The notes under the pieces were generated by a model. It made no database searches. It was given only the letters and a program-made list of their open reading frames with translations, and was not told the origin of the DNA. The translations under genes were made by a program, and so were the position numbers. From NCBI GenBank assembly GCA_903930455.1, contig CAIYYT010000080.1, positions 1-42,055 of the forward strand: a stretch of DNA of 42,055 bases, given 5' to 3'. Positions 24,859 through 32,396 of the stretch are shown here, one piece after another (position 1 is the stretch's first letter; every line of letters begins with the position of its first letter). The DNA comes from an uncultured bacterium (GTDB taxonomy: Bacteria > Zixibacteria > MSB-5A5 > CAIYYT01).

Positions 24859-25496
24859 CCGCCAACGAGCCTCTGATCCAGGCACATGGTGGCTACCGAA
24901 AACTCAAGAGTTTTCAGGTGGCCCAGATGGTTTTCGACATCACGGTCCGTTTTTGCGACCGCTACATCGATAAGCGCAGCCGCACCTGCGATCAGATGGT
25001 ACAGGCGGCGCGGTCCGGCGTGCAGAACATCGCCGAGGGTAGTCAGGCCTCGGGAACCTCAAAAAAGACCGAACTTAAACTCACCAATGTCGCGCGGGCC
25101 AGTCTGGAAGAACTGCGACTCGACTACGAGGATTTCCTGCGTCAGCGAGGGCTGACGATCTGGGCCAAGGCCGATCCCCGGCGAACGCATCTCGTCGCGC
25201 GCCGCTGCGCGACTGCGGACGATGTGGCAAGATGGGTGAAAGAAGTGCGTGATGGACTGGATGGACACGATGGACTTGATGGACAGGACCCGTCCATATC
25301 GTCCATCAAGTCCATATCGTCTATAAATCCCTCCTATTCCGAAATCGCCGCCAACGCGGCTCATATCCTAATTGGCGTCGCCTGCGCCCTGCTCGACCGT
25401 CAGATTGCCGCTCAGGCGAAGGCGTTTGAGGCCGATGGCGGCTTCACCGAGCGCTTGTACCGCGTGCGCTCCAAGAACCGCAACAAGCAACAGTAG
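24855..25496 (+). CDS. Four-helix bundle suffix domain protein
   Basis: This 213-residue protein of the four-helix-bundle (23S rRNA-IVP-related) type has a 'suffix' domain. The bundle core is visible in KSFQVAQMVFDITVRFCDRY, DQMVQAARSGVQNIAEGSQA and KLTNVARASLEELRLDYEDF; the suffix helix is ILIGVACALLDRQIAAQAKAF. Between them lies a low-complexity insert (DGLDGHDGLDGQDPSISSIK region) caused by a DNA repeat at 25251-25325. It overlaps the truncated KilA-N gene by 4 nt and precedes hsdMS by 14 nt, so it is part of the restriction operon. The role in restriction is unknown. Confidence 0.82.
   Translation: MTANEPLIQAHGGYRKLKSFQVAQMVFDITVRFCDRYIDKRSRTCDQMVQAARSGVQNIAEGSQASGTSKKTELKLTNVARASLEELRLDYEDFLRQRGLTIWAKADPRRTHLVARRCATADDVARWVKEVRDGLDGHDGLDGQDPSISSIKSISSINPSYSEIAANAAHILIGVACALLDRQIAAQAKAFEADGGFTERLYRVRSKNRNKQQ
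25251..25325. repeat. GATGGAC-type tandem and inverted repeat inside a coding region
   Basis: Short units of GATGGAC(T/A) recur at 25251-25284, and the complementary GTCCAT units recur at 25291-25316. The segments 25270-25284 and 25301-25315 are perfect 15-bp inverted copies with a 16-nt spacer. The whole is a multiple of three and is translated as an Asp/Gly-rich run followed by a Ser/Ile-rich run. Confidence 0.85.
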
Positions 25497-25510
25497 CCCC
25501 AAGGAGATTC

Positions 25511-27919
25511 ATGCTCGACACAGATACAAAACGCCGCATCGATACCGCCCGCGACATCCTGGTCGGCAAGGTTCCCGATCCCAAATCCCAGGTTGAGCAG
25601 ATCACCATCGCCCTCATCTACAAGTTCATGGATGACATGGATGCTGAGGCAGAGGAACTCGGTGGAAAGCGCAAGTTCTTCGCCGGGGAATTCGCCCGAT
25701 ACGGTTGGGCCAAGCTCATGCGCTCCGGACTGGGCGGCCACGAGACCCTAAACCTTTACGCCGAAGCCATCGCCAAGATGCCGGAGAACCCCGGCATTCC
25801 GTTGCTCTTCCGCGACATCTTCAAAAACGCTTACTTGCCGTATCGCGATCCCGAAACGCTCAAGATGTTTCTCAAAGTCATTGACGAGTTCAGCTACGAC
25901 CACTCCGAGCGACTCGGCGACGCGTTTGAATACTTGCTTTCCGTTCTTGGTTCCCAGGGGGACGCCGGGCAGTTCCGTACGCCACGACACATTATTGATT
26001 TCATGGTCGCGGTCGTCGATCCCAAGAAGAATGAGACCATTCTTGACCCCGCCTGCGGTACCGCCGGGTTCCTCATCTCCTCCTACAAGCACATCGTGCG
26101 TGCCAATTCTGACGCCAAGGGCAACAGCACCCTGACCCCGGAAGAAAAAGGCCGCCTCGCCCGAAATCTCAAGGGCTACGACATCTCGCCAGACATGGTG
26201 CGCCTGTCGCTGGTGAATATGTATCTTCATGGTTTCAGCGACCCGCACATCGCCGAATATGACACGCTCTCTTCACAGGACAAATGGAACGAATACGCCG
26301 ACGTGATCCTCGCCAATCCGCCCTTCATGTCTCCGAAAGGGGGCATCAAGCCGCACAATCGTTTCTCAGTTCAGTCCAAGCGGAGCGAAGTGCTGTTCGT
26401 GGACTACATGGCCGAGCACCTCACCCCCAGCGGCCGCGCCGGTATCATTGTGCCGGAAGGCATCGTCTTCACGAGCCAAACCGCCTACACGCAACTGCGA
26501 AAGATGCTGGTGGAAGAATACCTCGTCGCAGTAATCTCTCTTCCGGCAGGCGTGTTCAATCCGTATTCTGGTGTCAAGACCTCGATTCTGATCCTCGACA
26601 GGTCGCTGGCCAAGAGGGCCAACACTATCGCCTTCTTCAAGGTTGAAAACGACGGTTTCGGACTCGGTGCCCAGCGGCGCGAAATTGACAAGAACGACCT
26701 GCCAGCTGCTTTGTCCGCAATTAAGAAGTGTGAATCTGGAATAATAAATGGTGAGGATGTTCTGTCTCCTGACTTCATAATTCATCCTTCAGCCTTCATT
26801 ATTGTGCCAAAGGAAAAGATCGCGGCGAATGGGGACTACAACCTGAGTGGGGAGCGGTATCGGGAGGGGGCTCCAGTATCAACGATGCAATGGCCAAGGG
26901 TGCATTTGTCCGACGTTACCGTGTATTCGAAGGCAGGCGAGGTAATCGACCGAGGCTATTGGGGAAAGGGTACGGAGTTGCTGTATACGTGTGCTGAAGC
27001 GCCAATACGATGCGATTTCCCAGGATTTCCAGCCGACAAGCGCACTGTCGATGGCGACATTCTGCTTGCTCGCAACGGTTATGGGTACGCTCATTTGGCG
27101 TTACCTGATGCGATTTACACCAACGTCGTACAACTTGTGAAGGTTGATCGCGAACGCGCCGTTCCGCCGTACATAGTTAGGATTCTGCAGTCGCAGATCA
27201 GTCGTCTTCAAGCGGTCGGACAAGGCATCCCAAGTCTGAACATGGCGGTATGGAATGAACTCCAAATCCCCCTGCCGCCGCTGGAGGTGCAGAAAGAGAT
27301 CGTGGCGGAGATCAAGGGCTATCAGAAAGTCATCGATGGTGCGCGCGCGGTCGTCGACAATTACCGCCCCTACATCCCCATCCACCCAGACTGGCCGATG
27401 GTGGAGTTGGGAGACGTTTTCAAACTGTCAAGCGGGCGGGGCCTCACGCAATCGAACATGAATGAAGGCCCATATCCCGTTTACGGCGGAAACGGGAAGA
27501 CAGGAACTCATTCAGAATACTTCTTGGAAGCGGCGAATATAGTCATTGGTCGTGTCGGCGCTTATTGTGGAGTCGTCCACATCACGGAACCAAATGCATG
27601 GGTGACAGATAACGCGCTCTACGTTACTGAATTCAAACAAGAGGTTGATTTGGGGTATTTGGCCCAACTACTGGTTCAGTTGGACTTGAATCAATTCGCC
27701 AAGGTCGGTGGCCAACCTTCTATCTCACAGACGACTGTCTGTGAGAGGGCAGTCCCCCTCCCACCTCTCGCCACCCAACAGGCCATCGTCGCCGAGATCG
27801 AAGCCGAGCAGGCGCTGGTCGCCGCCAACCGAGAGCTAATCGAGCGCATGGAGAAGAAGATTCAGGCAACTCTCGCACGGGTTTGGGGAGAGGACGAAGC
27901 CGCCCCGGTAAAGGCCTAA
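25511..27919 (+). CDS. Type I restriction-modification M-S fusion (N6-adenine methylase plus two target-recognition domains)
   Basis: One 802-residue chain carries both HsdM and HsdS functions. Residues 1-150 are the HsdM N-terminal helical domain; the methylase has motif I DPACGTAGF (179-187) and motif IV NPPF (269-272), so it is an N6-adenine enzyme. A first target-recognition domain spans about 457-600 and closes with IPLPPLEVQKEIVAEI; a second spans about 627-765 and closes with VPLPPLATQQAIVAEI, each followed by a helix that serves as spacer. An AT-rich inverted repeat encodes part of the junction at 410-432. ATG 25511 follows AAGGAGA. Normally M and S are separate genes; here S is fused and only R is separate. 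Confidence 0.92.
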   Translation: MLDTDTKRRIDTARDILVGKVPDPKSQVEQITIALIYKFMDDMDAEAEELGGKRKFFAGEFARYGWAKLMRSGLGGHETLNLYAEAIAKMPENPGIPLLFRDIFKNAYLPYRDPETLKMFLKVIDEFSYDHSERLGDAFEYLLSVLGSQGDAGQFRTPRHIIDFMVAVVDPKKNETILDPACGTAGFLISSYKHIVRANSDAKGNSTLTPEEKGRLARNLKGYDISPDMVRLSLVNMYLHGFSDPHIAEYDTLSSQDKWNEYADVILANPPFMSPKGGIKPHNRFSVQSKRSEVLFVDYMAEHLTPSGRAGIIVPEGIVFTSQTAYTQLRKMLVEEYLVAVISLPAGVFNPYSGVKTSILILDRSLAKRANTIAFFKVENDGFGLGAQRREIDKNDLPAALSAIKKCESGIINGEDVLSPDFIIHPSAFIIVPKEKIAANGDYNLSGERYREGAPVSTMQWPRVHLSDVTVYSKAGEVIDRGYWGKGTELLYTCAEAPIRCDFPGFPADKRTVDGDILLARNGYGYAHLALPDAIYTNVVQLVKVDRERAVPPYIVRILQSQISRLQAVGQGIPSLNMAVWNELQIPLPPLEVQKEIVAEIKGYQKVIDGARAVVDNYRPYIPIHPDWPMVELGDVFKLSSGRGLTQSNMNEGPYPVYGGNGKTGTHSEYFLEAANIVIGRVGAYCGVVHITEPNAWVTDNALYVTEFKQEVDLGYLAQLLVQLDLNQFAKVGGQPSISQTTVCERAVPLPPLATQQAIVAEIEAEQALVAANRELIERMEKKIQATLARVWGEDEAAPVKA
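26740..26803. repeat. AT-rich imperfect inverted repeat inside the M-S gene
   Basis: The segments 26740-26759 and 26783-26803 are imperfect inverted copies (AATAAT...GGATG against CATCC...ATTATT). This part is visibly richer in A+T than the rest of the gene and encodes the hydrophobic run GEDVLSPDFIIHPSAFI at the methylase end. It looks like a small mobile repeat inserted in frame. Confidence 0.6.
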
Positions 27920-27922
27920 GCC

Positions 27923-28090
27923 ATGGAAGAAGCCGCCGAACTGGAAAGCTACTTGCCGCTTTCGTACAAGAGCCCAAAGGAGCAAGAATATATCGCATTC
28001 CTCCGGGACGCTTTCGAGTCGAACTATCAGAATGAGAAATACCAGTTCGCCTTCCTCGCATACCACATGCTCACGATGTGGTGTATCTGA
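27923..28090 (+). pseudogene. Truncated restriction-module accessory gene
   Basis: A 55-residue frame starts with ATG three bases after the hsdMS stop. It reads ELESYLPLSYKSPKEQEYI, then FLRDAFESNYQNEKYQFAFL and AYHMLTM. From memory this resembles the N-terminus of a conserved protein often coded after hsdS in Type I loci. In this locus it breaks after HMLTM and ends five residues later (WCI) in sequence that belongs to a dockerin gene in another frame. It is therefore a gene cut by recombination at about 28075. Confidence 0.6.
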
Positions 28091-28140
28091 TTGCCTACAT
28101 CTTTAGCGGTGGACAAGCGCCGTGTGCGGAATGTAAGTAA
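28075..28140 (+). pseudogene. Orphan 3' tail of a dockerin-like gene
   Basis: The frame 28075-28140 encodes DVVYLIAYIFSGGQAPC and then AECK before a TAA. It aligns without gaps to the last 66 nt of the dockerin gene ending at 35054, with 12 mismatches, nearly all silent or conservative. No start or upstream dockerin sequence exists; the 5' part was replaced by the restriction island. It is a scar of an insertion or deletion. Confidence 0.8.
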
Positions 28141-28228
28141 CTTAAGACGGAATCATCTGGCATTCGCCTTCCAAGATCGTCAGAAAGATCGGCGAAGCAC
28201 GCCCGATCATACGTGGAATTAGTCAGAC

Positions 28229-30625
28229 TCAGTCGCGAAAGAGCTTTGCTCCAAAATGGGGATCAAATTCCAGTTCCTTTAGCGAAGGACCGGCGTGATG
28301 CTCGACCGCTTTTGCCTTGAATATCTCGACATGAGGCCTATCTCCGAGGAGGGCATAGCATCGCGCTATGTTGTGCAGTAGATCTCCCTGGCATTCGGGG
28401 TCTGCCATCAGCTTCACCAGAATAGACAATGCTTCCGTCTTCTTTCCAGCGGCCGCGAGCGCCAGGGCTCGATAGCTTGCTAGTTGGCAATTAGCCGGAT
28501 CGCGACTCAGGTAGTCCTCCGCCGACTGGCAGGCCTTTTCAAAGTTGATCCTCGCGTGATCCGAGTTATCCTGAAGGATATCAATAAGCCCGAGTAGATA
28601 GTATGCAATGAAAGGCAGATATCCGCGTTCAAGCGACTCTCGAAGTAGTGACTTCGCTTCTTCGTAGTTTCCCGTTGCCAGTTGAGCATACCCGGCTTCA
28701 ATGTGACTATTGGGGTCTCCTTTGTACTTGATAGCAAGCTGAAAATTGTCGATGGCAAGCTCTGGAACCCCCAATTTCATATATACGATGCCCAGATAGT
28801 AATAAGCACGCCCATAGTCGGGACCCAATTCCACCGCACGCTGCAAGGTTGCCATTGCCAAGGTGAATTTGCGCATGTCAAGATACAGTAGACCCAAAAG
28901 GAGCAACGTCTCCAGATCAGTAGGTGATAGTTCAAGGGCTTTCTTGGCCCAGATCAACGCTGCCTCATCGTCCCCCGCCATATCTTTCAACCATGCCAGC
29001 GCCCGATAGCCCATGGCAAACTTCGGCGAGATGTTTACGGACGCCTTGAGGGACCTCTCAGCATTCTCCAAGTCTCCCATAAACATATAGCATCGCCCCA
29101 ACGCGCGATGCGCTTCCGGTAACAGCGGGTCGATTGCCAATGCCTGGCGAGCTTCCTCAATCGCCAAAGCGATTTTCTCTGGGCGCCTGTCATAATAGGC
29201 GTTGTACTGGAACGCATGGACGTCGGAGAGTCCCGTCATGGCCAGAGCAAAACTAGGGTCGAGTTCGAGAGCCTTTGCAAACATATTGATTGCGAATTCA
29301 AGGTCTTCTGGTTTGCTAGTATGGTAGTAGCTTCTTCCCTTTAGATAAAAGTCATAGGCCGTCACGTCGGTGTTCATGAGACGATCGACATCGACAATAG
29401 CTACGCCACTGGCTTTGGCCAATGCCTCGGAAGCACTACGAGCGGCACCAGAAAGCAGTTCGAACAACTGTTTCACCTCGCCGCGAAACTGCTCGCCATA
29501 AATCAGCTTGTTGCCATTCTCTCCGTAGACACTTAAACCCAGCTTAATCTCCTCCTGCCACCGCATCAGTGTCCCTGTGATCACATAGTCTGGTCGACAT
29601 CTCCGGAAAATGCTTGTGATCTCTCCCTGGGCCGAACCGGCAGGTTCAACCGACACCACTGCGTCGATACGCAGCGAAATTTCTCGAATCAGATCATCGG
29701 TAAAACCTACACAGAAGTAGTTCCAAGATTCATCACCGGATAGGTTTCTGAGATGCGTGACCGTTATCGTTCGTCGCCTGGCCCTATAAGTGCCGACGCC
29801 GGCAATTGTAGCATCTGCGGTCTGTGTCGCATCAAGATAGTCGATTACCGAGCCCATGTCCGGGAAGCGGTCGATCGCGTTTTTTTTTAGGAGCTTTAGC
29901 ACCAGTTCATCAACCCAAGCCGGCAACGAGGTGTCTCGCTCGCAGGGAGGAGTCGGATCTTCATGCAGTATTGCGTAGACAATTGCTGCGGAATACTCAC
30001 CATCAAATGGTTTGTGACTGGTGAACATTTCATAGAGGATCACGCCGTAGCTGAAAATATCAGTGGACAAGGACTGCTTGGCGCCCGCCACCTGCTCCGG
30101 TGACATGTAGAAAAGAGTCCCCTCGATGTTCCCCTGACTGTCAATGGTGTCAGCACTGATGATCTTGGCCAGACCGAAGTCAAGGATCTTGATTGAACCA
30201 CCATCGGAAACTATAATGTTCCCCGGCTTCAAATCGCGATGAATGACCCCTGAGGAATGTGCGATTTGTAAGCCTTCTGCCAGTTCACGGGCAATTCTCA
30301 CTTTCTCCTCGAAAGTGAGTTCCGGCATGACTTCGTCCAAACCGCGGCCGGAGACATACTCATACGAAATGAAAGGGGTGCCCTCAAACTCCGAGCATTC
30401 CCAGATCTTCACGACCTGTTTTGTATTGATCTTGCCGGCACTTCTGGCTTCCTGAAAGAGCCTGGTGCGATACTCCGGATCACCCGCGAACTTGTCCGAG
30501 ATTACTTTGAGTGCCACGGTTCGATCAAGTCGCTCGTCAACGGCCTTATAGACGACCCCCATGCCACCTTCGCCAAGTCGCCCAACGATTCGATAGCTAC
30601 CTACATGGGATCCAATACTAAGCAT
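28229..30625 (-). CDS. Ser/Thr protein kinase with TolB-like and TPR regions
   Basis: The 798-residue cytosolic kinase has a PknB-type N-terminal domain: glycine loop GEGGMGVVYKA, catalytic K40, HRDLKPGN (H129-D131), DFG (149-151) and SPEQ. Residues about 285-400 form a TolB/FlgO-like domain (LRNLSGDESWNYFCVGFTDD...), also seen in adenylate-cyclase-type sensors. Residues about 415-790 are TPR repeats for protein binding. No membrane segment is seen. ATG 30625 follows TGAGGAAATC. A run of nine adenines at codons 246-249 (29880-29888) lies in the kinase C-lobe and could allow slippage. The upstream phosphatase on the same strand is the likely antagonist or partner. Substrates are unknown. Confidence 0.93.
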   Translation of the reverse strand: MLSIGSHVGSYRIVGRLGEGGMGVVYKAVDERLDRTVALKVISDKFAGDPEYRTRLFQEARSAGKINTKQVVKIWECSEFEGTPFISYEYVSGRGLDEVMPELTFEEKVRIARELAEGLQIAHSSGVIHRDLKPGNIIVSDGGSIKILDFGLAKIISADTIDSQGNIEGTLFYMSPEQVAGAKQSLSTDIFSYGVILYEMFTSHKPFDGEYSAAIVYAILHEDPTPPCERDTSLPAWVDELVLKLLKKNAIDRFPDMGSVIDYLDATQTADATIAGVGTYRARRRTITVTHLRNLSGDESWNYFCVGFTDDLIREISLRIDAVVSVEPAGSAQGEITSIFRRCRPDYVITGTLMRWQEEIKLGLSVYGENGNKLIYGEQFRGEVKQLFELLSGAARSASEALAKASGVAIVDVDRLMNTDVTAYDFYLKGRSYYHTSKPEDLEFAINMFAKALELDPSFALAMTGLSDVHAFQYNAYYDRRPEKIALAIEEARQALAIDPLLPEAHRALGRCYMFMGDLENAERSLKASVNISPKFAMGYRALAWLKDMAGDDEAALIWAKKALELSPTDLETLLLLGLLYLDMRKFTLAMATLQRAVELGPDYGRAYYYLGIVYMKLGVPELAIDNFQLAIKYKGDPNSHIEAGYAQLATGNYEEAKSLLRESLERGYLPFIAYYLLGLIDILQDNSDHARINFEKACQSAEDYLSRDPANCQLASYRALALAAAGKKTEALSILVKLMADPECQGDLLHNIARCYALLGDRPHVEIFKAKAVEHHAGPSLKELEFDPHFGAKLFRD

Positions 30626-30866
30626 CTGATTTCCTCAAAGGATAGTATCGGTGTTTTCCTCACTTCGCGGATCGCAAATCGTAAGACATGCCGCTATCCC
30701 CTACTGACAAAATAGGCCGAAGGTGCCTGGCAAACAAGAGCATTTTCGAGATGTTGAACGAAAGACGCGACGAGGAGAGAGGGGGGGGTTGGCTTCTGGG
30801 CGCGACTTGGCTGATTACCGCAGGAGTCGGCATGTGTCCGCCATTGCCTTTGCGAACGCTTGATCC
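30626..30866. other. Spacer between phosphatase and kinase genes
   Basis: A 241-nt stretch with no gene. A run of eight G (30781-30788) stands out. Neither a convincing promoter nor a terminator is seen. Forward frames here are open only because they are antisense to the phosphatase. Confidence 0.5.
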
Positions 30867-32144
30867 CTACACCGGATTTCTCACGGCAACAAGCGTGATA
30901 TCATCGCTTTGCGGAACGTCACCCTGGAAGCGTACTACAGAATCCTTGATCAGGTACACAAGTTCAGCGGCGGATAGCGACCGATTTGTTCTCACTAGAT
31001 CAAGAAGCCGTGATTCTCCGTACTGCTCCTCAGAAGCGTTGGCGGCTTCTGTTATGCCATCGGTGTAAAGCAAGATCGATTCACCTGCCCGAAGCGAGAC
31101 CTCAGATTCCGTGTATTTGGAGTCAGGGGAGAAGCCCAGGACGATGCCGCCTTCCTCCAACTCAACTATCCTGTCGCGGCCGACAAAGATCGGGTAGCAG
31201 TGTCCGGCGTTGACGTAGGTGAAGATGCTCCGGCGCACGTCGAGGACGCCATAGATCAGCGTGATAAATCGTCCTTCGACCAGAGATCGGGAAAGCATGA
31301 AATTGAGGTTGTTGATTGTCTCCTTCGGGCTTCGGTCAAGTATTGCCTGTCCCCGCAGACACGATTGCAGGTTTGCCATCAGGAGCGCCGCTGACGTGCC
31401 TTTTCCCGACACGTCGGCGATAGAGATTCCGAGGTGATTTTCATCGATAGGAATGAAGTCGAAATAATCACCCCCAATCATCTGCGCCGGTTCATAGAGC
31501 CCCGCAATATCAAAGTGATTTGCTCGCGGCTTTTCGCGCGGAAGCAGGGAAAACTGAATCACACGCGCTGCAAGCATTTCCTTATCCAGAGATTCCAGCC
31601 GGCGTTCTTCGTCATAAAGGCGTGCGTTTTCGATGGTCTGCGCCGACTGCGTTGCCACGATGGTCAACAACCGAGCATCATCATTCGAAAACTCCTGGCC
31701 ATCGGTTTTGTTCAGCAAGCAAATAACGCCGATCAGCGTATCCTTAAGTTGCAGCGGCACCGCCAACAAACGGCGAAGGTTGGAATACTCGCCAGCCAGA
31801 TCGACAAATCTCTTGTCGCCGACAACGTCATTCACTATCAGGGGATTTCGATTTTTGATGACCCATCCCATCAGACTGGCGCCGACCTTGAAGGGTATGG
31901 TACTGACATCGGAGTCCATTACTCTAAGAAAGGTCTTCGGGGGAGCCGTCTTATCTATCCGATCCAGCAGCCAGATTGCTCCCTGCTCGGCGCCGGCGTG
32001 CTCGACGCACTTCCTGACAATCAGGTTCGTAACGGCATCGACACCGACCGCACTACTGATCGCCACGCTGACCTCATTTAGAATCCTTAGCTCTGCGATG
32101 GCTCGTTTGAGCCTACGATTTTCCTCTCTGATTTCGTCCGACAT
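30867..32144 (-). CDS. GAF domain-containing SpoIIE-type PP2C phosphatase
   Basis: The 425-residue protein has an N-terminal coiled start (ENRRLKRAIAELRIL), a GAF domain at about 30-178 and a PPM/SpoIIE phosphatase domain at about 190-422. Metal-binding motifs are intact: GGDYFDF (224-230), DVSGKGTSAALL (244-255), YVNAGHCYP, LLYTDGITEA and SDDITLVAV. This RsbU-like layout typically dephosphorylates an anti-anti-sigma factor after a signal to GAF. ATG 32144 follows GAAGAGGGCAA. It is 241 nt upstream of the kinase on the same strand, so the two may share a transcript or have separate promoters. No RsbV/RsbW genes are in the window. Confidence 0.92.
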   Translation of the reverse strand: MSDEIREENRRLKRAIAELRILNEVSVAISSAVGVDAVTNLIVRKCVEHAGAEQGAIWLLDRIDKTAPPKTFLRVMDSDVSTIPFKVGASLMGWVIKNRNPLIVNDVVGDKRFVDLAGEYSNLRRLLAVPLQLKDTLIGVICLLNKTDGQEFSNDDARLLTIVATQSAQTIENARLYDEERRLESLDKEMLAARVIQFSLLPREKPRANHFDIAGLYEPAQMIGGDYFDFIPIDENHLGISIADVSGKGTSAALLMANLQSCLRGQAILDRSPKETINNLNFMLSRSLVEGRFITLIYGVLDVRRSIFTYVNAGHCYPIFVGRDRIVELEEGGIVLGFSPDSKYTESEVSLRAGESILLYTDGITEAANASEEQYGESRLLDLVRTNRSLSAAELVYLIKDSVVRFQGDVPQSDDITLVAVRNPV

Positions 32145-32291
32145 TTGCCCTCTTCGATCTGCGCGATCTCTTTGTCCTGAAGACCACGATTCTTTGAGTC
32201 ACAGGCAATAAACTGAAAGTCGGCCAAAGAGCAAGTTTGAAAATAGAAGGATCTCCCTAGCAGCTAAGGGCTCTTCTGTAGCGAAAAGCTC

Positions 32292-32320
32292 TTGACAAAT
32301 CACGGGAAATCGGATATATT
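32292..32320 (+). promoter_or_regulatory. Near-consensus sigma70-type promoter
   Basis: TTGACA (32292-32297) and TATATT (32315-32320) are separated by exactly 17 nt. It lies 77 nt upstream of the ATG of the dockerin protein, and predicts a leader of about 70 nt. An in-frame TTG within the -35 box at 32292 is not a start for this reason. Confidence 0.85.
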
Positions 32321-32396
32321 TAGCCACAAGCTGAATACGGAATCAGGGGATCTACTCCCTAGTAATAATAGATTACTTACCAGACTGGAGACGACA

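Larger units (their letters stand above)
19959..28074. mobile_element. Integrated restriction-modification island at tRNA-Asp
   Basis: The left edge is the 3' end of tRNA-Asp, followed at once by two recombinase genes. The content is a Type I restriction-modification module with its usual small companions. The right edge is taken as 28075, where the frame of a truncated accessory gene passes into the orphan tail of a dockerin gene. I searched by eye for a second copy of the tRNA-Asp 3' end and found none inside the window, so a clean att pair is not shown; the right end may instead be a later deletion junction. The island extent is therefore an inference. Confidence 0.55.

Noticed and set aside
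28075-28140. Direct repeat of the tRNA-Asp 3' end as the island's right attachment site
   Set aside because: No match of useful length to the tRNA 3' end was found here or elsewhere in the window.
30781-30788. G8 run as a phase-variable promoter or contingency locus
   Set aside because: It is not within a coding frame and has no clear promoter spacing on either strand, so no function can be supported.
32292-32396. Upstream TTG as start of the dockerin protein
   Set aside because: This TTG is part of a TTGACA-17-TATATT promoter, and the signal peptide begins at ATG 32397 with a ribosome binding site.
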